Part shown: positions 1-7,097 of the stretch, in pieces
Layout: each line of letters begins with the position of its first letter
How positions within the stretch are numbered: the first letter of the stretch is position 1
Assembly: GCA_016284115.1 (NCBI GenBank)
Contig: JAEEOD010000221.1
Coordinates: forward strand, 1 to 14,830
DNA length: 14,830 bases
Direction: 5' to 3'
From: Bacteroidaceae bacterium
GTDB lineage: Bacteria > Bacteroidota > Bacteroidia > Bacteroidales > Bacteroidaceae
Notes under the pieces: generated by a model
What the model saw: the letters and a program-made list of their open reading frames with translations, nothing else
Told to the model about the DNA's origin: nothing
Databases searched by the model: none
Position numbers and translations under genes: made by a program

Positions 1-1437
1 ATTTTGACTATTGGAACTTCCATAGTCTTCATTATCAACTGTCAATTTCTCATTATCAAATTGTTCAAACACCACACGCCATCCAGGGTCAAGCACTTGT
101 CTCCCGCTGGTTTTGAAAGGAATCTCCTCCACCTTACCTTCAATGGTAGTAGTACTGATTATGCATTCTGGATAGAATACGGCAATGAAGTGCTTTGCTA
201 CCAAATCGAACACTTTCTTTTCTTGATCGTTAAGGTTTACAGGCGCTTGTCCTGTTGGAATTATAGCATGATGGTCAGTTACTTTGGAATTATCAAAGAC
301 TTTCTTATTCTTGGGTAAAACTATTCCAACTAAAGGCTCTGTAAGTTTTTCGTAGCCTTTCAAACCTCTTAGGATATTGGGACATTTAGGATAGATATCA
401 TCGCTTAGGAAAGTGGTATCAACACGTGGATAAGTGGTTACCTTTTTCTCATAGAGGCTCTGGATGAACTTTAACGTGTCATCTGCGCTAAAACCAAATT
501 TCTTATTACAATCCACTTGCAGGGAAGTCAAATCATACAAACGAGGAGGGTATTCCTTTCCTGGCTTTTTCGTCACATCCGTCACCTCAAAAGGCAAATC
601 CTTGATGCGTTCCACTAACGCCAGGCCTTCTGTCTCATTTGCAATGGGATTCATACCAGGGTTATCTATCTTCGAGATATCAATAGTCTCATCCTCTTTC
701 TTATTCTTCTCTGCCTCAGCAATCAACTCTTCATCACTTTTCTTCACTACTGCATTGAAAAGTACATCGCGATAGGTGGTCTTCAGCTCCCAATACTGTT
801 TGGATACGAAGTTCTCTATTTCTTGTTGACGATTCACAATCAAGGCCAAAGTGGGGGTTTGCACGCGTCCGATGCTTAACACTTGACGGTCTTGACCATA
901 TTTAATTGTATAGAGACGTGTAGCATTCATACCTAAGAGCCAATCGCCAATAGCACGACTCAATCCGGCTTCATAAAGCGATTGGTAGTCGGAGGCTTCA
1001 TGCAAATGATTAAAACCCTCGCGTATAGATTCTTCCGTTAATGATGATATCCACAATCGTTTGACAGGACATTTAGCACCAGCCTTCTGCATCACCCAAC
1101 GTTGAATCAGTTCTCCCTCCTGACCAGCATCACCACAATTAATGATCATGTCGGCCTTTTGCATTAAACCTTCTATAATATGAAACTGCTTTTCGCAGGT
1201 ATCGTTGGCAATCAATTTGATGCCAAAGCGGGGGGGTACCATCGGCAATGAGCCTAAACTCCACGATTTCCAAGCATCGGTGTAGTCTTGTGGCTCTTTC
1301 AGGGTACAGAGATGACCAAAGGTCCAGGTCACTTGATAACCATTTCCTTCGATATATCCGTCTTTTTTAATAGTGGCACCCAATACTTGGGCAATATCCC
1401 TCGCCACCGATGGTTTCTCTGCAATGCAAACTATCAT
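1..1437 (-). CDS. topB: DNA topoisomerase III-like type IA topoisomerase, partial (C-terminus beyond window)
   Basis: The reverse strand is open without a stop from the ATG at 1435-1437 to the window edge, giving 479 residues with the C-terminus missing. The protein starts MIVCIAEKPSVARDI, the TOPRIM opening of type IA topoisomerases, with the conserved Glu at residue 7. The second acidic motif reads GDAGQEGELI (Asp103, Glu107). The active-site motif is TTYPRVDTTFL, with the catalytic tyrosine at about residue 336, and a TDHHAIIPTG motif follows. Enzymes of this family cut one strand through a 5'-phosphotyrosine link, relax negative supercoils and decatenate recombination or replication intermediates. 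The family is usually 600-700 residues, so roughly a quarter or more lies outside. The gene is divergent from the S15 hydrolase, with its own promoter at 1458-1489. A mobile-element TopB paralogue cannot be excluded from this fragment, but no transfer genes are visible beside it. Confidence 0.93.
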   Translation of the reverse strand, partial: MIVCIAEKPSVARDIAQVLGATIKKDGYIEGNGYQVTWTFGHLCTLKEPQDYTDAWKSWSLGSLPMVPPRFGIKLIANDTCEKQFHIIEGLMQKADMIINCGDAGQEGELIQRWVMQKAGAKCPVKRLWISSLTEESIREGFNHLHEASDYQSLYEAGLSRAIGDWLLGMNATRLYTIKYGQDRQVLSIGRVQTPTLALIVNRQQEIENFVSKQYWELKTTYRDVLFNAVVKKSDEELIAEAEKNKKEDETIDISKIDNPGMNPIANETEGLALVERIKDLPFEVTDVTKKPGKEYPPRLYDLTSLQVDCNKKFGFSADDTLKFIQSLYEKKVTTYPRVDTTFLSDDIYPKCPNILRGLKGYEKLTEPLVGIVLPKNKKVFDNSKVTDHHAIIPTGQAPVNLNDQEKKVFDLVAKHFIAVFYPECIISTTTIEGKVEEIPFKTSGRQVLDPGWRVVFEQFDNEKLTVDNEDYGSSNSQN

Positions 1438-1457
1438 ATTATCATCAAATTGGTGTG

Positions 1458-1489
1458 CAAATATATAGAAAACGCACTTCCCATGCAAA
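1458..1489 (-). promoter_or_regulatory. Bacteroidetes-type promoter of topB
   Basis: On the minus strand a perfect TAnnTTTG -7 element (TATATTTG, plus-strand 1458-1465) is preceded by a TTTG -33 element (plus-strand 1486-1489) at a 20-nt spacing. Both match the sigma-ABfr consensus known from Bacteroides. It lies about 20 nt ahead of the topB start codon. The call rests on sequence alone. Confidence 0.7.
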
Positions 1490-1507
1490 GTCTTATTGTT
1501 TTTTTTA

Positions 1508-1515
1508 TACCTTTG
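1508..1515 (+). promoter_or_regulatory. -7 element for the S15 hydrolase gene
   Basis: TACCTTTG is an exact TAnnTTTG element 29 nt upstream of the ATG at 1545. No clear TTTG lies at the expected -33 distance; that position falls on the T-poor stretch at about 1483-1489, which also carries the -33 box of the divergent topB promoter. It is a plausible but weaker promoter than the other three. Confidence 0.55.
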
Positions 1516-1544
1516 TACTTCAAAGAAAACAAAATGAATGAAAT

Positions 1545-3443
1545 ATGACTAAGAGATTAAGAAGACTGACATTAGGTATTGTTTGCACATTCATAGGTTT
1601 GTACATGCAGGCACAAGACGTGACTCGTGAATGGGTAGAACAACATTATACCAAACGTGAAGTAATGATTCCGATGAGAGATGGTGCAAAACTGTTTACC
1701 TCCATCTATGAACCTATTGATGCAACTAAACTTACACCAATAATCATGCAACGCACTCCCTACCAGGCATCTCCATACGGCGAAGGCTATAGCTATAACC
1801 TGTGGGGGAAGTTGCGCAACTATGCAAGAGAGCGCTATGTAATTGTGTTGCAGGATGTAAGGGGAAAATGGATGAGCGAAGGAGAGTTTGTAGATGTTCG
1901 TCCTTTCATTGCAAATAAGCACACTAACAAAGATATAGATGAGGCAAGCGACACCTATGACACTGCTGAATGGTTGGTTAATAATGTTAAGAGCAACGGC
2001 AACATTGGCATATTGGGCACTTCTTATCCAGGTTTTTATGCCACAATGGGGGCGCTTAGCGGACATCCTGCCATCAAAGCGGTATCACCTCAAGCACCTG
2101 TAACCGATTGGTGGATGGGCGATGACTACCATCATCACGGAGTGTTAATGATTACTGATATGCTGAACTTTGTAGCTCAATCGTTTGGCCGTCCTCGACC
2201 TGTGCCCACAAAGACACAGACGCGTATGAAGCCTTTCTTCCAAGACGATGAGTATTCTTTTTTCCTGCGTCAGAAAACCCTCAAGAATATCACCAAGATT
2301 GTTGGTGACAGCATTGCTTTCTGGAAAGATCTGATGGCACATCCCAACTACGATTCTTTTTGGCAGGCTCGAGATGCCCGAAGACATATTAAGGATGTGA
2401 AGCCTGCGATATTGCTAACGGGTGGTTTGTTTGATGCTGAGGATTGCTTTGGCGCATGGGGTGTGTATAAGGCACTAAAACAGCAAAGTCCACAAACTCA
2501 AACACAATTTATCATGGGTCCCTGGTTCCATGGAGCATGGGAACGAGATAGAGGCAATCACCTAGGTGACATTTATTTCGGTACAAACACTTCTGACTAC
2601 TATCTACATGAGGTGGAGTATAACTTCTTCCAACACTACCTCAATGGCGAAGGTCCTGAGCCCAACTTAGACAACCACATCTATATGTTTATTACAGGTG
2701 CCAACGAATGGAAGAAATTCAATCAATGGCCTCCGAAGAACAGTGAGCCAGTAAGTCTCTACCTGCAAGCAGATGGACAACTCAACAACGAGGCTCCCAA
2801 TAAAGTTAACTCGTTCAGTCAATATACATCTGATCCCAATCATCCTGTGCCTTATACCGATGTGGTTGATAGAAGGAGGGCACGTGAGTATATGACACAC
2901 GACCAACGATTTGCTGAGCGTCGTCCTGACGTGCTGACTTTCCGAAGTGAGGTACTGTCAGAGGATATTACATTTACGGGCGAAATCATGGCCGACCTGC
3001 AAGTAGCCATCAACACAACAGATGCCGATTTCGTAGTAAAGGTGATTGACGAATTTCCTGAGGATTTCAAATATAGCCAAGATATTCTCGACAAGTTCAA
3101 TGACGGCAAGCCACTGAGTACCATTATGGGAAGTTATCAGATGTTGGTACGAGGAGAAGTAATGAGAGGCAGATATCGCAATAGCTTTGAACACCCAGAA
3201 GCCTTTAAACCAGGAGAAGTGACGCAGGTGAAGTTTGCCTTGCCAGACATTGCGCATTGCTTCCAAAAAGGCCATAGAATCGTGGTTCAGATTCAGAGTA
3301 CTTGGTTCCCCTTGAATGACCTCAACCCTCAACAATTCATCGATATCACCCAAGCCAATGAGCAAGATTTCATCAAGTCGGACATAAGAATCTTCCATGA
3401 AAAGGCTCATCCATCAAAGATTACAGTGAATAGGCTAAAATAA
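1545..3443 (+). CDS. Secreted CocE/NonD-family hydrolase (X-Pro dipeptidyl-peptidase S15 type)
   Basis: The 632-residue protein starts with a basic stretch and a hydrophobic core ending near MQAQD, a typical signal peptide, so it should act in the periplasm or outside the cell. The alpha/beta-hydrolase catalytic triad is visible: nucleophile Ser160 in GILGTSYPGF, Asp297 in GGLFDAED and His329 in GPWFHGAW. The C-terminal half, from about residue 390, has the jelly-roll character of PepX C-terminal domains. Family members hydrolyse amide or ester bonds (Xaa-Pro peptides, cocaine, glutaryl-7-ACA and other acyl amides), and the substrate cannot be told from sequence. The ATG at 1545 is chosen because the signal peptide follows at once; the ATG at 1534 runs into a stop after four codons. 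The gene appears to be transcribed alone, since a promoter for the next unit lies directly downstream. Confidence 0.92.
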   Translation: MTKRLRRLTLGIVCTFIGLYMQAQDVTREWVEQHYTKREVMIPMRDGAKLFTSIYEPIDATKLTPIIMQRTPYQASPYGEGYSYNLWGKLRNYARERYVIVLQDVRGKWMSEGEFVDVRPFIANKHTNKDIDEASDTYDTAEWLVNNVKSNGNIGILGTSYPGFYATMGALSGHPAIKAVSPQAPVTDWWMGDDYHHHGVLMITDMLNFVAQSFGRPRPVPTKTQTRMKPFFQDDEYSFFLRQKTLKNITKIVGDSIAFWKDLMAHPNYDSFWQARDARRHIKDVKPAILLTGGLFDAEDCFGAWGVYKALKQQSPQTQTQFIMGPWFHGAWERDRGNHLGDIYFGTNTSDYYLHEVEYNFFQHYLNGEGPEPNLDNHIYMFITGANEWKKFNQWPPKNSEPVSLYLQADGQLNNEAPNKVNSFSQYTSDPNHPVPYTDVVDRRRAREYMTHDQRFAERRPDVLTFRSEVLSEDITFTGEIMADLQVAINTTDADFVVKVIDEFPEDFKYSQDILDKFNDGKPLSTIMGSYQMLVRGEVMRGRYRNSFEHPEAFKPGEVTQVKFALPDIAHCFQKGHRIVVQIQSTWFPLNDLNPQQFIDITQANEQDFIKSDIRIFHEKAHPSKITVNRLK

Positions 3444-3444
3444 T

Positions 3445-3475
3445 TTTGAAAATTCAAAACCAATGTTTATTTTTG
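3445..3475 (+). promoter_or_regulatory. Promoter of the G1PDH-GDPD-pyrH-frr-rsgA unit
   Basis: TTTG (3445-3448), a 19-nt spacer and TATTTTTG (3468-3475) form a full Bacteroidetes -33/-7 promoter. It would start transcription near 3480, about 30 nt before the ATG at 3511. The -33 box lies inside an AT-rich 7-bp palindrome (3444-3450 and 3453-3459), too weak to call a terminator for the upstream hydrolase. Confidence 0.7.
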
Positions 3476-3510
3476 TTGGATGAAAAACATTTTGTAATAA
3501 AAACTGACAT

Positions 3511-4977
3511 ATGCAAAATTACGAGTTTTCCCTAGAGTTTAACCCTGATATCATTCAGCATATCTATTCCTTGATAAAGGAAGACCCAGCCTATACGCCC
3601 CGCTTCTTTAGGGGTGGGATGTTGCAGATGGAGCAGGCTTTACAGTCTATCAACGATACCCGTGCCATGCGCATAGGTCCGGGCATCATAGACCAAACTG
3701 GCGAATTGTTTGTAAAACAGTTCCCTCACTCACGTGCCTTGGTGGTGGCTGATACCAACACCTTCCCTATTGCAGGTAAGCAAGTAGAGGAATCACTGAT
3801 GAAAGCTGGTGTGGTAGTGGAAGAACATGTGATTTACGAAGGTAAGAACCTACATGCTAATTTCGATACAATGGGCGTGTTGCTTGATCGGCTTCAGCAA
3901 CTACCTGCGGAGGTGACACCTATCGCTGTGGGTGCCGGCACCTTGAACGACCTTACAAAATTGGCTTCACACCTGTCAGGACGTCATTACATGGTGGTGC
4001 CTACTGCTGCTTCCAACGGTGGATATACTGCTTACGGAGCAGCCATCCGCATGAACGGCATCAAGCAGTCATTCCCTTGTCCTGGCCCACAAGCTGTTTT
4101 GGCCGATACCGATATCATCATCCATGCTCCTGTGGAACTGAATCAGTCTGGTTATGCTGATCTGTTGGCAAAGATGACAGCAGGTGCTGATTGGATATTG
4201 GCTGATTGGATGGGCATTGACCTTATCAATGAAAAAGCGTGGAAGATGAGCCAAAGCGGCTTCCATGAAACCATGTTGTCTGTTGAAAGAATCATGGCAG
4301 GTGAGCCAATAGACGAACGCAAGAATATTGAGAAGATGATGGAAGGCTTGCTGTTAAGCGGTTTGGCCATGCAGGTAGTAAAAAGTGACCTGCCCTCATC
4401 GGGTGCAGAGCACCAGCTCACAGGTATTTGGGAAATGGAACGTGCTGTGAGTGGCAAGGACAAAATTGCTCATGGTAAACTATTGAGTATTGCTTTGCTG
4501 GCTATAGCAGCTGTATATAACAAGCTGTTGGCTTTCCCTCTTGACGAAGAACTAGACGTGAAGAGATGTGTCAAGGAATGGCCATCATTGGAAGCATACG
4601 AGCGCAAAGCACATCAAGCCCTTAGTAAGGTAGGTTTGCAGAAACTGGGTATGCAGGTAGCAATGTCTAACTATGTGACACCTGAAAAACTGAGCATCGA
4701 ACTGCAACAACTGAAAGAATACTGGCCCGATGTGAGAGAACGCTTAGCACAACAGATTATGCCAGTAAGACAACTATTTGATGTATTGAAGTTGGGCCTC
4801 ATGCCTGTACGTCCGATTGATGCTGGCATCAGTTGGGAACATGTACGCCAGACATTGGAATGTGTACCCTATCTGAGCAAACGTTTCAATGTTATGAACT
4901 TAGTAGCACGAACGGGTTACCTCACTCCATGGCTGGACGACCTGTTCACTAAGACGAAAAAGTTTGAAACCTTATAA
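3511..4977 (+). CDS. sn-glycerol-1-phosphate dehydrogenase (AraM/EgsA family)
   Basis: The 488-residue cytoplasmic protein belongs to the iron-containing alcohol dehydrogenase-like group that reduces dihydroxyacetone phosphate to sn-glycerol-1-phosphate with NAD(P)H. Visible motifs are the nucleotide-binding GAGTLNDLTK (141-150), a TAASNGGYTA loop (about 165-174) and three likely divalent-metal ligands: Asp217 in NQSGYADLLAK, His301 in SSGAEHQLTG and His321 in IAHGKLLSI. The GAEHQ motif and the later HGK are characteristic of AraM rather than GldA. At 488 residues it is about 90 longer than bacterial AraM, with extra sequence at the N-terminus (first ~50 residues) and C-terminus. It is the first gene of a five-gene unit; its stop codon is 13 nt before the ATG of the phosphodiesterase. 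Archaea use this reaction for ether lipids, and what this bacterium does with the product is unknown. Confidence 0.88.
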   Translation: MQNYEFSLEFNPDIIQHIYSLIKEDPAYTPRFFRGGMLQMEQALQSINDTRAMRIGPGIIDQTGELFVKQFPHSRALVVADTNTFPIAGKQVEESLMKAGVVVEEHVIYEGKNLHANFDTMGVLLDRLQQLPAEVTPIAVGAGTLNDLTKLASHLSGRHYMVVPTAASNGGYTAYGAAIRMNGIKQSFPCPGPQAVLADTDIIIHAPVELNQSGYADLLAKMTAGADWILADWMGIDLINEKAWKMSQSGFHETMLSVERIMAGEPIDERKNIEKMMEGLLLSGLAMQVVKSDLPSSGAEHQLTGIWEMERAVSGKDKIAHGKLLSIALLAIAAVYNKLLAFPLDEELDVKRCVKEWPSLEAYERKAHQALSKVGLQKLGMQVAMSNYVTPEKLSIELQQLKEYWPDVRERLAQQIMPVRQLFDVLKLGLMPVRPIDAGISWEHVRQTLECVPYLSKRFNVMNLVARTGYLTPWLDDLFTKTKKFETL

Positions 4978-4990
4978 AAACCTAATCATC

Positions 4991-5764
4991 ATGAGAAAGA
5001 ACAGTATCTTTTGTCAAATTATCATAGTGCTTGCGTTGATAATGGTCAATGGTCAGATGACTCTTGGACAGAAGGTAATATGCCATCGTGGCTTTTGGGA
5101 TACATCTGGGTCTGCTCAGAACTCCATTGCTTCATTAGTGAAAGCTGACTCAATTGGCGCCTTTGGCTCTGAATTTGATGTGTGGATGACAGCTGATGGC
5201 GAGTTGGTAGTGAACCATGACAAAGTGTTCAAGGGTGTGAATATGGAAACGGATACTTTCGAAAAGATTAGGGCCGTACGTTTGGATAACGGTGAGAAGC
5301 TTCCAACATTGGACGAGTATTTAGCTAAAGGCAAAGAGTTGAAAATACGACTGATCTTGGAAATGAAATCACTCTCCGACTTCAATCGTGAAGATGAATG
5401 TGCTGCTAAAATTGTGCGCAAGCTGAAACATTATGGTTTGTTGGATCGCACCGACATCATTGCTTTCAGTATCAATGCTTGTTTGGCTTTCAAAAAACTG
5501 TTGCCTGATACTAACATTTATTACCTCGATGGCGACTATTCCCCTAAAAAGGTAAAGAATTTGGGATTGAAAGGCATTGATTATCACCAGAATGCACTTA
5601 GATTAGAACATCCTGAGTGGCTCACTCAGGCGCAAGAATTAGGCGTGGAAGTAAATGTATGGACAGTAGATAGTCCAGAGATGCTGCAGTATTACGTAGA
5701 TAAGCACGTTGATTATATCACTACCAACAAACCTGTTGAGTTGCAAGAACTGTTAAAAAAATAA
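4991..5764 (+). CDS. Exported glycerophosphodiester phosphodiesterase
   Basis: The 257-residue protein starts with a hydrophobic signal segment (residues ~7-25) and no lipobox cysteine, so it is predicted periplasmic. GDPD-family residues are in place: His32-Arg33 (CHRGFW), Glu61 and Asp63 (SEFDVW), His76 (VVNHD) and metal-ligand Glu124 (LILEMKS). The family hydrolyses glycerophosphodiesters to glycerol phosphate and an alcohol, with a metal ion. The usual Pro-Glu-Asn motif is replaced by AQNS (Gln43). The ATG at 4991 is preferred over an upstream in-frame TTG at 4964 that overlaps the preceding gene, because it starts the signal peptide. It sits between the G1PDH and pyrH (9 nt to pyrH), probably on one transcript. 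Headgroup salvage from phospholipid breakdown is the simplest role; glycerol-1-phosphate-based substrates are a more speculative alternative. Confidence 0.9.
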   Translation: MRKNSIFCQIIIVLALIMVNGQMTLGQKVICHRGFWDTSGSAQNSIASLVKADSIGAFGSEFDVWMTADGELVVNHDKVFKGVNMETDTFEKIRAVRLDNGEKLPTLDEYLAKGKELKIRLILEMKSLSDFNREDECAAKIVRKLKHYGLLDRTDIIAFSINACLAFKKLLPDTNIYYLDGDYSPKKVKNLGLKGIDYHQNALRLEHPEWLTQAQELGVEVNVWTVDSPEMLQYYVDKHVDYITTNKPVELQELLKK

Positions 5765-5773
5765 GAAAGCAAT

Positions 5774-6484
5774 ATGGCAAAGTTTAAGAGAATATTACTG
5801 AAGCTGAGTGGCGAAAGCCTAATGGGAGAAAAAGGTCACGGGATTGACGAGAAGCGACTGGGCGAATATGCTGAGCAGATTAAGGAAGTCCACGGCATGG
5901 GAGTGCAGATTGGTATCGTTATTGGTGGTGGCAATATCTTCCGTGGACTAAGCGGCGCTTCTAAAGGTTTCGATCGTGTAAAGGGTGACCAAATGGGTAT
6001 GCTTGCCACGGCCATCAATTCGCTAGCATTGAGCAGTGCACTAACAGCTAACGGTGTAAAGACGCGTGTTTTTACAGCTATCCGTATGGAGCCTATTGGC
6101 GAGTTCTACACCAAGTGGCGTGCCATCGAATGCATGGAGGCTGGTGAAGTCTGTGTATTTGCCTGTGGTACTGGTTCTCCTTATTTCACTACCGACACTG
6201 GTTCTAGCTTACGTGGCATCGAGATAGAAGCCGATGTGATGTTCAAGGGCACCCGTGTAGATGGAGTTTATACGGCTGACCCCGAAAAAGATCCAAGCGC
6301 CACTAAGTTTGATGAAATAAGCTACGATGAGGTATTGGCACGTGGTTTGAAGGTGATGGACCTCTCTGCGATCTGTATGTGCAAGGACAATGGTCTGCCT
6401 ATCGTAGTGTTCAACATGGATGTAGTGGGTAACCTCAAGAAAGTAATAAATGGTGAGGGTATCGGAACACTGGTGCATCCTTAG
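5774..6484 (+). CDS. pyrH: UMP kinase
   Basis: The 236-residue protein matches bacterial UMP kinase in length and motifs. It has the N-terminal KLSGESL (10-16), the GGGNIFRG phosphate-binding loop (51-58), GDQMGMLAT (71-79) and GTGSPYFTTDT (132-142) of the amino-acid-kinase fold, and an Asp-rich segment (VDGVYTADP) near residues 162-170. It phosphorylates UMP to UDP with ATP in pyrimidine nucleotide synthesis and forms a hexamer in characterised bacteria, usually activated by GTP and inhibited by UTP. It begins 9 nt after the phosphodiesterase stop and is followed 35 nt later by frr, the pyrH-frr pair found widely in bacteria. No promoter of its own was seen. Confidence 0.97.
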   Translation: MAKFKRILLKLSGESLMGEKGHGIDEKRLGEYAEQIKEVHGMGVQIGIVIGGGNIFRGLSGASKGFDRVKGDQMGMLATAINSLALSSALTANGVKTRVFTAIRMEPIGEFYTKWRAIECMEAGEVCVFACGTGSPYFTTDTGSSLRGIEIEADVMFKGTRVDGVYTADPEKDPSATKFDEISYDEVLARGLKVMDLSAICMCKDNGLPIVVFNMDVVGNLKKVINGEGIGTLVHP

Positions 6485-6519
6485 ATTAATTAAGAAACGA
6501 AAAATAAAATTATAACAAT

Positions 6520-7080
6520 ATGAAAGACGTTAAGACAGTAGTGGCCGAAGCTCAGGAAGCCATGGGCATGGCCGTAGAGTATTTGGAAGACGCACTGGCT
6601 CATATCCGTGCCGGCAAGGCCGACGTACGTCTGTTGGATGGAATTAAGGTAAACTCTTATGGCTCTATGCAGCCTATACAGAACTGTGCCTCAGTAACTA
6701 CTCCCGATGCAAGAAGCATCGCCATTAAACCTTGGGACAAGAACATGTTCCGTGTGATTGAGAAAGCTATCATTGACTCCAGTTTAGGAATCATGCCTGA
6801 AAACAATGGCGAGGTAATTCGTTTGGGTATTCCTCCATTGACAGAGGAGCGTCGTGTGCAGCTGACCAAGCAGTGCAAGGCTGAAGCTGAGAATGCCAAG
6901 ATGAGCATACGCAACGCACGCCGTGACGGTATTGACGATTTGAAGAAATCTGTTAAGGAAGGCTTATCGGAGGATTTCCAGAAGGATGGTGAAGAAGAGC
7001 TGAAGAAGTTACACGACAAGTTCGTAAAGCAAGTTGATGAACTGCTTGCTGTGAAGAACAAGGAAATCATGACGGTATAA
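6520..7080 (+). CDS. frr: Ribosome recycling factor
   Basis: The 186 residues match the family's usual 180-190. The N-terminal long helix contains LAHIRAGKADVRLLDGIKV (residues ~25-43), followed by the small beta domain (about 44-103) with SVTTPDARSIAIKPWDKNM and GEVIRLGIPPLTEERR. A lysine-rich helical C-terminus completes the three-helix bundle. With EF-G it splits the post-termination ribosome, freeing subunits from mRNA and tRNA. It stands 35 nt after pyrH and 17 nt before rsgA, so translation-related genes make up the second half of this unit. The 35-nt leader is AT-rich without a clear Shine-Dalgarno sequence, as is common in Bacteroidetes. Confidence 0.97.
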   Translation: MKDVKTVVAEAQEAMGMAVEYLEDALAHIRAGKADVRLLDGIKVNSYGSMQPIQNCASVTTPDARSIAIKPWDKNMFRVIEKAIIDSSLGIMPENNGEVIRLGIPPLTEERRVQLTKQCKAEAENAKMSIRNARRDGIDDLKKSVKEGLSEDFQKDGEEELKKLHDKFVKQVDELLAVKNKEIMTV

Positions 7081-7097
7081 GGAAAAGGGTGTAAACC

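Noticed and set aside
464..775. Plus-strand open frame of 103 codons
   Set aside because: Antisense to the intact topB reading frame, with no recognisable motif.
1288..1548. Plus-strand open frame of 86 codons ending just before the S15 hydrolase
   Set aside because: It runs antisense through the conserved N-terminus of topB and the promoter region; no family resemblance.
3444..3459. AT-rich palindrome after the S15 hydrolase considered as a terminator
   Set aside because: The stem is only 7 bp and mostly A-T, and it overlaps the -33 box of the next promoter.
4964..4990. Upstream TTG start for the phosphodiesterase
   Set aside because: It overlaps the preceding gene and adds nine residues before a complete signal peptide that begins at the ATG at 4991.
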